Shown: piece by piece, positions 28,797 to 37,701 of the stretch
Layout: each line of letters opens with the position of its first letter
How positions within the stretch are numbered: position 1 is the first letter of the stretch
Source: Murinocardiopsis flavida
Lineage (GTDB): Bacteria > Actinomycetota > Actinomycetes > Streptosporangiales > Streptosporangiaceae
Assembly: GCF_003014485.1 (NCBI RefSeq)
Contig: NZ_PYGA01000007.1
Span: forward strand, 124,001-188,000
Length of the DNA stretch: 64,000 nucleotides
Direction: 5' to 3'
Made by a program: the position numbers and the translations under genes
Notes under the pieces: model-generated
What the model was told of the DNA's origin: nothing
The model's database searches: none
What the model saw: the letters and a program-made list of their open reading frames with translations, nothing else

Positions 28797-29798
28797 TTAG
28801 CCGGTGTCACCGCTGAGCCTGCGGCGCTGGTACCGGTCCCACCACACGGCGAGCCAGATGATCACGCCGATCAGCACGTTCTGGTAGAAGGTGTTGATCT
28901 CCAGGTGGATCGCGCCGTTGCGGATGACCGCGACGAGGAACGCGCCGATCAGGGAGCCGAGCACGGTGCCCCTGCCGCCGAACAGGCTCGCGCCGCCGAT
29001 GACGACCGCGGCGATCACGTCCAGCTCCAGGCCCTCGCCGAAGTTCGGCTGGCCGGAGTTGATCCGCGACGCCGCGACCATGCCGGCCAGCCCCGCCAAG
29101 GCGCCGGAGACCACGTAGACGGAGGTGAGGTGCTTTTTCACCGGGACACCGGACAGCCGCGCGGCCTCCCTGTTGGACCCCATCACATAGGCGTAGCGCC
29201 CCAGCCGGGTCCGGGTGAGGACGAGGTGCCCGGCGACGGCGACGGCGGCGATGATCAGGACCGGGATCGGGACAGCGGCGACGACGCCCTGCCCCAGCAG
29301 CCGGAAGGACTCCGGGGCGCCGAACACCGCGACCGCACCGGTGGCGATGAGGACCAGGCCCCGGCCGACGCTGAGCATCCCCAGCGTCGCGATGAACGGC
29401 GGGAGGCCGACGACCGACACCAGGAGACCGTTCACCAGCCCGGCGGCCATGCCGACGAGGATCCCGCCGAGGATGCCCAGCAGCGGGTCGAACCCGAAGT
29501 CCGCCATCAGCAGCACGCCGACCACGCCGGACAGCGCCGCCACCGAGCCCACGGACAGGTCGATCCCGCCGGTGATGATCACGAGGGTCACGCCGACGGC
29601 CATGACCGCGTTCACCGAGGTCTGGGAGCCCAGGTTGAACAGGTTGTCCGCCGTGAGGAACGACGGCGCGCCGATCGACAGCGCCACGAAGATCACGATC
29701 AGTGCGCCCGCCGCCGCGACCTGCGACACCGCGCCCGTGATCCGGGGGGCCAGGCCGCCGAGCCCGCCGCGCGGGCCCGCATCCGTCCGGTTACTCAT
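28797..29798 (-). CDS. Sugar ABC transporter permease (RbsC type)
   Basis: A 333-residue permease with about 9-10 membrane segments. The GGIDLSVGSVAALSG loop, followed by FIATLGMLSVGRGL, YVMGSNREAARLSGVPV and VIGGASLFGGRGTVLG, is the standard RbsC/AraH signature. It forms the channel for the double-domain ATPase encoded upstream, whose stop codon it overlaps by 8 nt. The gap to the binding-protein gene is 26 nt. Confidence 0.9.
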   Translation of the reverse strand: MSNRTDAGPRGGLGGLAPRITGAVSQVAAAGALIVIFVALSIGAPSFLTADNLFNLGSQTSVNAVMAVGVTLVIITGGIDLSVGSVAALSGVVGVLLMADFGFDPLLGILGGILVGMAAGLVNGLLVSVVGLPPFIATLGMLSVGRGLVLIATGAVAVFGAPESFRLLGQGVVAAVPIPVLIIAAVAVAGHLVLTRTRLGRYAYVMGSNREAARLSGVPVKKHLTSVYVVSGALAGLAGMVAASRINSGQPNFGEGLELDVIAAVVIGGASLFGGRGTVLGSLIGAFLVAVIRNGAIHLEINTFYQNVLIGVIIWLAVWWDRYQRRRLSGDTG

Positions 29799-31308
29799 GG
29801 CCGTCCTTTGCTCCGGTCGCGAGTGCGACGATGCGTTCCTCGGAGAAGTCCGCGCGGGCGACCTCGCCGACGATCCGGCCGGCCCGCATGACCAGGATCC
29901 GGTCGCACATGTTCAGCAGCTCGGGCAGGTAGCTGGAGATCAGCACGATCGCCCTGCCGTCGGCGGCGAGGGCGTCCACCTGCTGGAACATCTCCGACTT
30001 CGCCCCGACGTCCATACCGCGGCCGGGTTCGTCGAAGAACAGCACGTCGGCGCCGGTCTCCAGCCAGCGGGCCAGGACGACCTTCTGCTGGTTGCCGCCC
30101 GAGAGGAGCTGGACGGGGCGGCCCACCCGCGGCACGCGGATGCGCAGCCGGTCGCGCTCGCGCTCGGCGGTCCGCCGCTCGGCGCCGAGGTCGATCAGGC
30201 CGGCCCGCATCGGCAGCCGGGCGAGCGTGACGTTCTTGTCGAGCCCCAGTTGCAGGGCGAGGCCGTCGGTCTTCCTGCTCTCGGTGAGGTAGCCGATCCC
30301 GGCGGCGATCGCGTCGGCGGGGCCGCGGATCCGCAGCTCGGTGCCGTCGAGCGTGACGGTCCCCGCGTGAGGCGGTTCGGCGCCGAAGACCGCGCGGGCC
30401 AGCTCGGTGCGCCCGGCGCCGACGAGCCCCGCCAGTCCGACGACCTCGCCCGCGCGCACGTCGAACGAGGCGTCCCGGACGGCGGTCCCCCGGCTCAGGC
30501 CGCGCACGCTCAGGCGCACCGCGCCGGGCTCCCGGAAGGTCCTGGGGTACAGGTTGGCGACGTCGCGGCCGACCATGAGGCCGACCAGCCGGTTCTCGTC
30601 GAGGTCGGCGACCGGCTTCGTCGCCACGACGGAGCCGTCGCGCATCACGGTGACGGTGTCGCCGATCTCGAAGATCTCGTCCAGGCGGTGCGAGATGTAG
30701 AGGACCGCGATGCCCCTGGCGGTGAGGGTGCGGATGATCGCGAACAGCTCCCGCGCCTGCTGCTCGGTGAGGCTGGCCGTCGGCTCGTCGAGGATGAGCA
30801 CCCCCGCGTCGACCGCCAGCGCCTTCGCGAGCTCCACCCGCTGCTGTTCGGCCGTCGACAGCCGGCCGACCCGCTGCCCCGGGTGGACGTCGAGCCCCAC
30901 GGTGCGCAGCAGCGCGTCGGCGGCGCGGCGCTCGGCGCCGCGGGAGATCCAGCCGAACCGGCCGGGCTCCTGCCCGATGGAGAGGTTCTCGGCGACGGAG
31001 AGGTCGGGCGCGAGCGCGAACTCCTGGTGGACCATTGCGATCCCCAGCCGCCGCGCCTGCCCGGGGCCCTGGTAGTGCACTGCCGCGCCGTCGACCTCGA
31101 TGCGGCCGGCGCTCGGCGGTTCGATCTGGGCGATCAGTTTCATCAGGGTGGACTTGCCGGCGCCGTTCTCCCCCGCGAAGACGTGCACGGCGCCCGGCTG
31201 GATCTCCAGGTCGACGTCCGAGACCGCCGCCACGCCGGGGAACCGCTTCGCCAACCCGCGCAGCACGACCGCGGGCGGTGGGTGCTCGGGTCGCGCGTTC
31301 GGCGCCAC
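29791..31308 (-). CDS. Sugar ABC transporter ATP-binding protein, two ABC domains (RbsA type)
   Basis: A 505-residue tandem ABC ATPase. The first domain has Walker A GENGAGKST (about 42), signature LSTAEQQRVELAKAL and Walker B ILDEPTASL. The second is degenerate at Walker A (GLVGAGRTEL), as usual for RbsA, but keeps LSGGNQQKVVLARWL and FFDEPGRGMDVG. It powers import with the adjacent permease. The start is GTG 31308 with GGGGAGG 4 nt upstream; a far longer frame continues upstream across unrelated genes and is not coding. A LacI-type palindrome lies about 100 nt upstream. Confidence 0.9.
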   Translation of the reverse strand: MAPNARPEHPPPAVVLRGLAKRFPGVAAVSDVDLEIQPGAVHVFAGENGAGKSTLMKLIAQIEPPSAGRIEVDGAAVHYQGPGQARRLGIAMVHQEFALAPDLSVAENLSIGQEPGRFGWISRGAERRAADALLRTVGLDVHPGQRVGRLSTAEQQRVELAKALAVDAGVLILDEPTASLTEQQARELFAIIRTLTARGIAVLYISHRLDEIFEIGDTVTVMRDGSVVATKPVADLDENRLVGLMVGRDVANLYPRTFREPGAVRLSVRGLSRGTAVRDASFDVRAGEVVGLAGLVGAGRTELARAVFGAEPPHAGTVTLDGTELRIRGPADAIAAGIGYLTESRKTDGLALQLGLDKNVTLARLPMRAGLIDLGAERRTAERERDRLRIRVPRVGRPVQLLSGGNQQKVVLARWLETGADVLFFDEPGRGMDVGAKSEMFQQVDALAADGRAIVLISSYLPELLNMCDRILVMRAGRIVGEVARADFSEERIVALATGAKDGHE

Positions 31309-31405
31309 GGCGCCTCCCCATCGATCATTCGTGACCGGTTTCGACCGGATCGCGGCACGGCGGAGCCTACCTAGCCCGCCGACCGATCGATAGGGGTGCA
31401 GAACA

Positions 31406-31423
31406 AAATCGAGCAATCGATTT
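31406..31423 (-). promoter_or_regulatory. LacI-type operator-like palindrome before the sugar ABC operon
   Basis: AAATCGA-GCAA-TCGATTT, a perfect inverted repeat of 7-bp arms in an otherwise GC-rich region, about 100 bp upstream of the ATPase start. The central CG-type spacing resembles LacI-family operators. No LacI, ROK or DeoR gene lies in the neighbourhood. Confidence 0.5.
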
Positions 31424-31505
31424 CTGACATCGGGCGGCCGGAGCGGTCCGCCGAGCGGTCGCCCGCACGCGGCCCGGCCCGGCGGCGGGTCGGGCCGCGC
31501 CCCGC

Positions 31506-32453
31506 TCAGTCCGCCGTGTGCTCGGGGCCGGGGCGGGTCACGACGACGGGCACCGCGGCATGGTGCAGGACCGCCTGCCCGACCGAGCCGAGCAGCAGGC
31601 CGCGGAAGCCGCCGCGGCCCCGGGATCCGACCACGACCAGGTCGGCGGACTCGCTCTCGGTGAGCAGCGCCTGGGCCGGATGCTCCTCGACAACAGCGAC
31701 CCGCACCCGGACCCCGCTCTCCTCCTCGGCGAGGACGCCGTCGACCAGGCCGTGGACGCGCTTGCGCGCACCGGCGACGACGGCGTCGCGGTCGATCGCG
31801 TACCCCGATGCCAGCAGCATGGTCGAATCGGCGGCCGCCGGCGGCTGCCAGGCGTGCACCGCGACGACTTCGGCGCCCCTGTGCGCCGCGGCGCCGATGG
31901 CGAAGCGCAGCGCGGCGGTCGACGCCGGTGAGTCGTCGACGCCCACCACCACCCGGTGGTGCTCGGCGGTCTCGTGCGCCGGCCGGGGCGGGACGACGGC
32001 GACCGGGCAATCGGCGTGCGCGCTCACCCGTACGCTCACCGAGCCGAGGAACAGCGACGCCACACCGCCGAGCCCGCGCGAGCCGACGACGACCAGCGCG
32101 GCGTTCTTCGACGCGGCGAGCATGGCCGGCGCGGGCTCGTGCGCCGACACCGTGGTCTCGACCGTCAGCCCCGGGTACCCCCCGGCGAGGTGGTCGACAG
32201 CGGCGGCGAGCAGCTCCCCCGCCCGGTCCGCGATCTCCGGTGTGGGCGACATCCGCACCGGCCGCGACAACGGCATCGCGATCAGCGGCATGCTCACCGC
32301 GTGCACGACCCGCAGGACCAGCCGCCGCTCCCAGGCGGCGCGCGCGGCCCAGGCGAGCGCGGTCCTGCTCGGCGGCGACCCGTCGATCCCCACTGCGACC
32401 TCGCGCCGGGCGGGCCCGGGGTTTCCCGGCCCTGCCGACTCCGTGCCGTTCAT
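31506..32453 (-). CDS. Universal stress protein, two tandem Usp domains
   Basis: A 315-residue tandem UspA protein. Each half begins with a VGIDGS or VGVDDS strand-loop and ends with the ATP-binding motif: GSRGLGGVASLFLGSVS (about 132) and GSRGRGGFRGLLLGSVGQ (about 285). The family binds ATP and responds to hypoxia, starvation or redox stress in actinobacteria (known for DosR-regulated homologues). ATG 32453 has GAGAGGA about 7 nt upstream. It stands alone between the sugar transporter and the divergent carotenoid operon. Confidence 0.9.
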   Translation of the reverse strand: MNGTESAGPGNPGPARREVAVGIDGSPPSRTALAWAARAAWERRLVLRVVHAVSMPLIAMPLSRPVRMSPTPEIADRAGELLAAAVDHLAGGYPGLTVETTVSAHEPAPAMLAASKNAALVVVGSRGLGGVASLFLGSVSVRVSAHADCPVAVVPPRPAHETAEHHRVVVGVDDSPASTAALRFAIGAAAHRGAEVVAVHAWQPPAAADSTMLLASGYAIDRDAVVAGARKRVHGLVDGVLAEEESGVRVRVAVVEEHPAQALLTESESADLVVVGSRGRGGFRGLLLGSVGQAVLHHAAVPVVVTRPGPEHTAD

Positions 32454-32831
32454 CGGCCGGTCCTCTCGTTGGACGACGTTTCGGTGCCCGGCCCGGCGGG
32501 CGGGCGCGGGCCGCGGCCGACCGCCAACGGCCCCCGACCTGCGGCGGGGTTCCCCGGCCTCGCACCGCGGCGGTATCGCGGCCGGGCGGTTCGCGGCCGC
32601 ACGCGGCCGGCCCCGGGGCCGTGCGGTGGTCCCAGTCTCGCCACGGCGCCCGCCGACCGCCAGTGTCCCGGCCCCCGTGTCGGGCCGCGGAACGGTCGCG
32701 GCCCGTGCGGCGTGGCGGCGGGCGAAAGGTTTGGCGAGCGGGGATCGTGAACAAGGAAGGGGGTACGACGGGAGGATCCGCGACCGCCCATCGGCGCCCG
32801 CCCATCTGCCCCACCACTCCGGGAGGCCGGC
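32454..32831. other. Intergenic region upstream of crtE
   Basis: A 378-bp gap between the divergent universal stress gene and crtE. It is GC-rich with open frames that show no coding character. Just before crtE there is a less GC-rich stretch (GATCGTGAACAAGGAAGGG at 32744-32762) that may be part of the operon's promoter region, but no clear -35/-10 pair can be assigned. Confidence 0.4.
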
Positions 32832-33980
32832 ATGGCAGCGATCCGCCCCGGCGCGCTCGACCCCGCCCGGCCGCTCGCCGCGGTACCCCCCGGCGACCCC
32901 GGCGACCCCGGCCTCGCCGAATCCGTCGCACGCTGCCTGAACGACTTCTTCACCGCCCGGCGCGGCGCCGCCGATCCCACCGACCCCCGCTTCGACGGCG
33001 AGGTCGTGGCGCGGCTGGAGCGCTTCACCCTCCTCGGCGGCAAGCGGATCCGGCCGACGTTCGCGTGGTGGGGGTGGCGGGCCGGCGGCGGCCCCGGCAG
33101 CGGGCCCGGCGCCGCAGCGGCGCTGCGCGCCGTGTCGGCGCTGGAGCTCATCCAGTCCTGCGCCCTCATCCAGGACGACGTCATGGACGGTTCCCCGACC
33201 CGCCGCGGGCAGCCCGCACTGCACCGGGAGTACGCCGAGGCGCACCGGTCCGGCTCCTTGCGCGGCTCCCCCCGGCGCTACGGCGAGTCCGTCGCCGTCC
33301 TCGCCGGGGACCTCGCGCTCGCCTGGGCCGACGACATGCTCGACGACGCGCTCGACGGCACCGACCGGCGGGCGCGCGTCCGCGCGCCCTGGCGCGCCAT
33401 GCGCACCGAGATGATCGCCGGCCAGTTCCTCGACCTGCACGCCCAGGCGCAGGCCGACGTATCCGAACCGACCGCGCTGCGGGTCGCCCGGCTGAAGACC
33501 GCCGCCTACAGCGTCGAGCGGCCGCTGGAGTTCGGCGCGGCGCTGGCCGGAGCGGGCAGCGGCGCCGTCGCCGCGCTGCGCTCCTACGGTTCCGACGTCG
33601 GGACCGCCTACCAGCTCCGCGACGACCTGCTCGGCGTCTACGGCGACCCCGCCGCGACCGGCAAGCCCATCGGCGACGACATCCGCGAGGGCAAGCCGAC
33701 CCTGCTGCTGGCGATCGGGCTGCGCCGCGCCCGCGAGCGCGGCGACCCCGCCGCCGCCGACACCCTGCGCGGCGCCGTGGGCGACCCCGGCCTGACCGAC
33801 GCCGACGTCCGCGCGGTCGGCGCCCTCCTCGACGACCTCGCCGCACGCTCCGCCGTCGAGGCGCACATGCGCGCCCTGCTCGACAGCGGGCTCGCCCACC
33901 TCGCCGGGGCCCCCTTCGCCGCCACCGCCCGCGACGCGCTCACGGCCCTGGCCGGGCACGCCGTGGCGCGCCTCCGATAG
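32832..33980 (+). CDS. crtE: Geranylgeranyl diphosphate synthase (polyprenyl synthetase)
   Basis: A 382-residue trans-prenyltransferase. The first aspartate-rich motif reads [12 protein letters not shown] (about 117-128) and the second DDLLGVYGD (about 263-271); [12 protein letters not shown] at about 63 is the substrate-binding region. It condenses FPP with IPP to give GGPP, the C20 precursor of phytoene. First gene of crtE-crtI-crtB-Rieske, with GGGAGG 5 nt before the ATG. Product length cannot be read with certainty, but the operon makes GGPP the obvious product. Confidence 0.92.
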   Translation: MAAIRPGALDPARPLAAVPPGDPGDPGLAESVARCLNDFFTARRGAADPTDPRFDGEVVARLERFTLLGGKRIRPTFAWWGWRAGGGPGSGPGAAAALRAVSALELIQSCALIQDDVMDGSPTRRGQPALHREYAEAHRSGSLRGSPRRYGESVAVLAGDLALAWADDMLDDALDGTDRRARVRAPWRAMRTEMIAGQFLDLHAQAQADVSEPTALRVARLKTAAYSVERPLEFGAALAGAGSGAVAALRSYGSDVGTAYQLRDDLLGVYGDPAATGKPIGDDIREGKPTLLLAIGLRRARERGDPAAADTLRGAVGDPGLTDADVRAVGALLDDLAARSAVEAHMRALLDSGLAHLAGAPFAATARDALTALAGHAVARLR

Positions 33981-34000
33981 CACCCGAGACGAGGCAGCCC

Positions 34001-35521
34001 ATGAACCCGCGGACGACACAGCAGCGCACCGTCCCCGGGCGCACCGACCACGTCGTGGTCGTGGGGGCGGGCATGGCGGGGCTCGCCGCGGCGCTGCACC
34101 TGCTGGGGGCCTGCCGGCAGGTGACCGTCCTGGAGCGCGACCCCCACCCGGGCGGGCGGGCCGGCCGCCTAGACGTCGACGGGTTCCGGATCGACACCGG
34201 CCCGACCGTGCTCACCATGCCGGAGCTGATCGACGAGGCGCTCGCCGCCGTCGGAGACTCGGTGACCGACCGGCTGGACCTCGTCCGGCTCGACCCCGCC
34301 TACCGCGCCCGGTTCGCCGACGGGTCGGCGATCGACGTCCACACCGGTGCCGAGGCCATGGCGGCGGAGGTGGAACGGGTCGCCGGCCCGCGGGAGGCGG
34401 CGGGGTACCTGCGGCTGCGCGACTGGCTCGGCCGCCTCTACGCGCTGGAGATGCGCCGGTTCATCGACACGAACTTCGACTCGCCGTTCGCGCTGCTGTC
34501 GCCGGAGCTGGCCCGCCTCGCCGCGATGGGCGGGTTCGGCCGGCTCGCGCCCGCCGTCGGCCGCTTCCTCTCCGACGAGCGGCTGCGCCGGATCTTCTCC
34601 TTCCAGGCGCTCTACGCCGGTGTCGCGCCGCAGCGGGCGCTGGCGGCCTACGCCGTCATCGCCTACATGGACACGATCGCCGGCGTGTACTTCCCCAAAG
34701 GGGGCATGCGCGCGCTGGGCGACGCCCTAGCCGGATCGGTCGCCAAGGCCGGCGGCACCCTCCGGTACAACACGCCGGTGCGGCGGCTGGAGCGCCGCGG
34801 CGACCGGATCGTCGCGGCCGTGACGGCCGACGGCGAGCGGATCGGCTGCGACGCCGTGGTGCTCACCCCCGACCTGCCGATGGCGTACCGGCTCCTCGGG
34901 CGCACGCCGTGGCGGCCGGTGCCGCTGCGCTTCTCGCCGTCGGCGGTGGTGCTGCACGCCGGAACGGACCGGCGCGACACCCGGTCCGGGCACCACACCA
35001 TCTCCTTCGGGTCCGCATGGGAGCGCACCTTCGACGAGATCACCCGGCAGGGGCGCACCATGAGCGACCCGTCGCTGCTGATCACCCGGCCGACCGCCAC
35101 CGACCCCGCGCTCGCCCCACCCGGCGGCGAGCTCTACTCCGTCCTCGCCCCGTGCCCCAACCTGCGCGCGGGCGGGCCGGACTGGGCGCGCGCGGCGGGG
35201 CGGTACCGCGATCACCTCGTCCGCACGGTCGAGGAGCGGGGCCTCGACGGCTTCGCGGCGTCCATCGTGGCCGAGCGGCTGATCACCCCCGCCGACTGGG
35301 CGCGCAGCGGCCTCGCGTTCGGCACGCCCTTCGCGACGTCGCACACCTTCGCGCAGACCGGGCCGTTCCGGCCGCGCAACCTCGTGTCGGGCACCGCCAA
35401 CGCGGTGCTGGCCGGGTGCGGCACCACACCGGGGGTCGGGCTGCCCACCGTCCTGGTCTCCGGCAAGCTCGCGGCCGCCCGCATCGCGGGCGCCGCGGCC
35501 GTTGGGCGCGGGGCCCGGTGA
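34001..35521 (+). CDS. crtI: Phytoene desaturase
   Basis: A 506-residue FAD enzyme. The N-terminal dinucleotide fold [17 protein letters not shown] is followed by [20 protein letters not shown] and, at the C-terminus, [24 protein letters not shown], the bacterial CrtI signature. It introduces the double bonds that convert phytoene to lycopene. ATG 34001 follows crtE by 20 nt with a GAGGCAG ribosome site, and its stop shares a base with the crtB start (TGATG). Confidence 0.93.
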   Translation: MNPRTTQQRTVPGRTDHVVVVGAGMAGLAAALHLLGACRQVTVLERDPHPGGRAGRLDVDGFRIDTGPTVLTMPELIDEALAAVGDSVTDRLDLVRLDPAYRARFADGSAIDVHTGAEAMAAEVERVAGPREAAGYLRLRDWLGRLYALEMRRFIDTNFDSPFALLSPELARLAAMGGFGRLAPAVGRFLSDERLRRIFSFQALYAGVAPQRALAAYAVIAYMDTIAGVYFPKGGMRALGDALAGSVAKAGGTLRYNTPVRRLERRGDRIVAAVTADGERIGCDAVVLTPDLPMAYRLLGRTPWRPVPLRFSPSAVVLHAGTDRRDTRSGHHTISFGSAWERTFDEITRQGRTMSDPSLLITRPTATDPALAPPGGELYSVLAPCPNLRAGGPDWARAAGRYRDHLVRTVEERGLDGFAASIVAERLITPADWARSGLAFGTPFATSHTFAQTGPFRPRNLVSGTANAVLAGCGTTPGVGLPTVLVSGKLAAARIAGAAAVGRGAR

Positions 35522-36456
35522 TGGGCACCGCCGCCGAACTCGACGCGGCCGGGATCACCGGCCCCGGGCTGCGCGCGGCCTACGCCGCCTCCCGTGCGCT
35601 GCACGCCCGCCACGGCCGCACCTACTACCTGGCGACCCGGGTGCTGCCCGCCGCACGCCGCCCCGCGATCCACGCCCTCTACGGATTCGCCCGTTGGGTC
35701 GACGACATCGTCGACGACATCGAGCCGCGGCGCACGAACGCCCAGCGCCTCGCCGTGCTCGACGCCGTCGAGGACGACCTGCGCACCGCGCTCCGCTCGG
35801 GCGCGGCCCGGCGGCCGGTGATCCGCGCCCTCGCCGACACCGCCGGGCGCTACGCGATCCCCGCCGAGTACTTCACCGCGTTCACCGCGTCCATGCGCGC
35901 CGACCTCACCGTCACCGAGTACGCCAGCTACGAGGAGCTGCGCGGGTACATGTACGGCTCGGCCGCCGTCATCGGCCTCCAGGTGCTGCCGGTGCTGGGG
36001 ACCGTCGTGCCCAGGGCGGAGGCCGCCCCGCACGCCGCGGCGCTGGGCGAGGCGTTCCAGCTCACCAACTTCCTCCGCGACGTCGCCGAGGACCTCGAAC
36101 GGGGCCGGGTCTACCTGCCGGCCGACGTCCTCTCCGCGCACGGCGCGGGCCGCGAGCTCCTGGAGCACTGCCGGCGCACCCGCGTCCAGGACCGCAGGGT
36201 ACGCGCCGCGCTCGCCGAACTGGTCCGCATCAACCGGGAGGTGTACGGCAGGGCCGAGCCCGGCTGCGCCATGCTCTCCCCGGTGTCGCGCCCGTGTGTC
36301 ACCACCGCGCTGCGGCTCTACCGCGGCATCCTGGACGCGATCGAGGCCGCCGACTACGACGTGTGGGTCCGGCGGCACCGCGTCCCCCGCTCCCGCAGGG
36401 CCGCGGTCGCGCTCCCCGCGCTGGCACGCGCGCTGGCGGCCCGCGCGACCGGCTGA
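35521..36456 (+). CDS. crtB: Phytoene synthase
   Basis: A 311-residue squalene/phytoene synthase. The aspartate-rich motifs DDIVDD (about 61-66) and [18 protein letters not shown] (about 184-201) carry the Mg-diphosphate ligands; [24 protein letters not shown] is the usual N-terminal signature. It joins two GGPP head-to-head to phytoene. Translationally coupled to crtI by the TGATG overlap. Slightly shorter than some homologues but complete. Confidence 0.93.
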   Translation: MGTAAELDAAGITGPGLRAAYAASRALHARHGRTYYLATRVLPAARRPAIHALYGFARWVDDIVDDIEPRRTNAQRLAVLDAVEDDLRTALRSGAARRPVIRALADTAGRYAIPAEYFTAFTASMRADLTVTEYASYEELRGYMYGSAAVIGLQVLPVLGTVVPRAEAAPHAAALGEAFQLTNFLRDVAEDLERGRVYLPADVLSAHGAGRELLEHCRRTRVQDRRVRAALAELVRINREVYGRAEPGCAMLSPVSRPCVTTALRLYRGILDAIEAADYDVWVRRHRVPRSRRAAVALPALARALAARATG

Positions 36457-36510
36457 CGGCCCCCCTTGCCGACCGCACCGCTCCGACCACAACGGGAAGG
36501 ACCCGACACC

Positions 36511-37515
36511 ATGGCACTCCCGGACCCGGCCCCGCGGCGCATCCCCCTGCGCCGGATGCCGGCGACGACCTGGCAGCGGCAGCGCCCCACCTGGCGCGGC
36601 GCCGCCCCCGGCCTGATCGACGCCGCGCTCAAGCGCGCGCTCGCGCGGCCCTCCGGCAACTGGTTCGTCCTCGCGGCGAGCAGCGAGGTGCGGGACGACC
36701 GGCCGTTCGGCCGGGTCGTCGCCGGTACCGAGATCGTCGCGTGGCGCGGCGCCGACGGCGGGCTGCTCGCGGCCCCCGGCGCCTGCCCGCACCTGGGTGC
36801 CCCGCTGTGCCGCGGCGCGGTGGCGGAGGGGCGGCTGACCTGCCGCTGGCACGGGCTCTCCCTCGACGCCGGCGGGTTCCCCGGCTGGGACCCGTTCCCC
36901 GCCTACGACGACGGCGTCCTCGCCTGGGTGCGGCTGGACCGGGTCGGCGGGGAGCGGCCGCTGCCGCGCCCGGTGCTGCCGGTGCGGCCGGACCCGTCGG
37001 GCACCATCGCGGCGGTCGAGAGCGTCGCGGGGCGGTGCGAACCGGAGGACGTCGTCGCCAACCGGCTCGACCCCTGGCACGGCTCGTGGTTCCACCCCTA
37101 CTCCTTCATCGGCCTGCGCGTCACCGAAACACCCTCGGGCCCCGATCCCGACCCCGATCGCATGGTCGTCGAGGTCGCCTACAAGGTGGCGGGGCGGTGG
37201 GGCGTGCCGGTACGGGCGGCGTTCAGCTGCCCCGAACCGCGCACCGTGGTCATGCACATCATCGAGGGCGAGGGCGAGGGCAGCGTCGTCGAGACGCACG
37301 CCACCCCGTTGGGCGTGCGCGACGGGATCCCGCGCACAGCGGTCATCGAGGCGACCATCGCCACCTCCGAGCGGTCCGGGTTCGCCGTCGCCCGCCGCCT
37401 CGCCCCCGCGATCCGCCCCCTGGTGCGCGCCGCGGCCCGCCGCCTGTGGCGCGACGACCTCGCCTACGCCGAACGGCGCTACACCCTCCGCACCACCGGC
37501 CGCTGGCCGGGATAG
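36511..37515 (+). CDS. Rieske [2Fe-2S] protein of the carotenoid operon (DUF5914-like)
   Basis: A 334-residue protein. A Rieske domain at about residues 50-135 holds ACPHLGAPLC (C92, H94) and CRWHGLSLD (C111, H114). The C-terminal half lacks an obvious mononuclear-iron triad, but contains DPWHGSWFHPYSF; it resembles the DUF5914 proteins seen in actinomycete carotenoid clusters. It occupies the position called crtV in Streptomyces clusters, but I do not assign that name from sequence alone. It could assist aromatic ring formation or oxidise a carotenoid (inference). ATG has GGAAGG 8 nt upstream. Confidence 0.75.
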   Translation: MALPDPAPRRIPLRRMPATTWQRQRPTWRGAAPGLIDAALKRALARPSGNWFVLAASSEVRDDRPFGRVVAGTEIVAWRGADGGLLAAPGACPHLGAPLCRGAVAEGRLTCRWHGLSLDAGGFPGWDPFPAYDDGVLAWVRLDRVGGERPLPRPVLPVRPDPSGTIAAVESVAGRCEPEDVVANRLDPWHGSWFHPYSFIGLRVTETPSGPDPDPDRMVVEVAYKVAGRWGVPVRAAFSCPEPRTVVMHIIEGEGEGSVVETHATPLGVRDGIPRTAVIEATIATSERSGFAVARRLAPAIRPLVRAAARRLWRDDLAYAERRYTLRTTGRWPG

Positions 37516-37701
37516 CCCGCATTCGACCGGAGACCCGGACGACAGGGGGTGGGCGGCCGTCGCGGCTGCGAAGCACCCGGCGGCACGAAACACCACGCTG
37601 GAGTTCTCCCACCAGTCCGGTCCACCGCATGGCAGCCATCCTGTGCGTACGGAACCGAGGAGGTGCCGGGGCGCGCTGTCTGCGGCGGTGGGGACGACCG
37701 G

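Noticed and set aside
29791-32931. A 1046-residue reading of the sugar ABC ATPase
   Set aside because: The extra 540 residues run antisense across the universal stress and crtE promoter region and lack any domain; GTG 31308 with GGGGAGG is the supported start.
31506-34019. An 837-residue reading of the universal stress protein
   Set aside because: The extension is antisense to crtE; the ATG at 32453 has a proper ribosome site and gives the exact Usp start.
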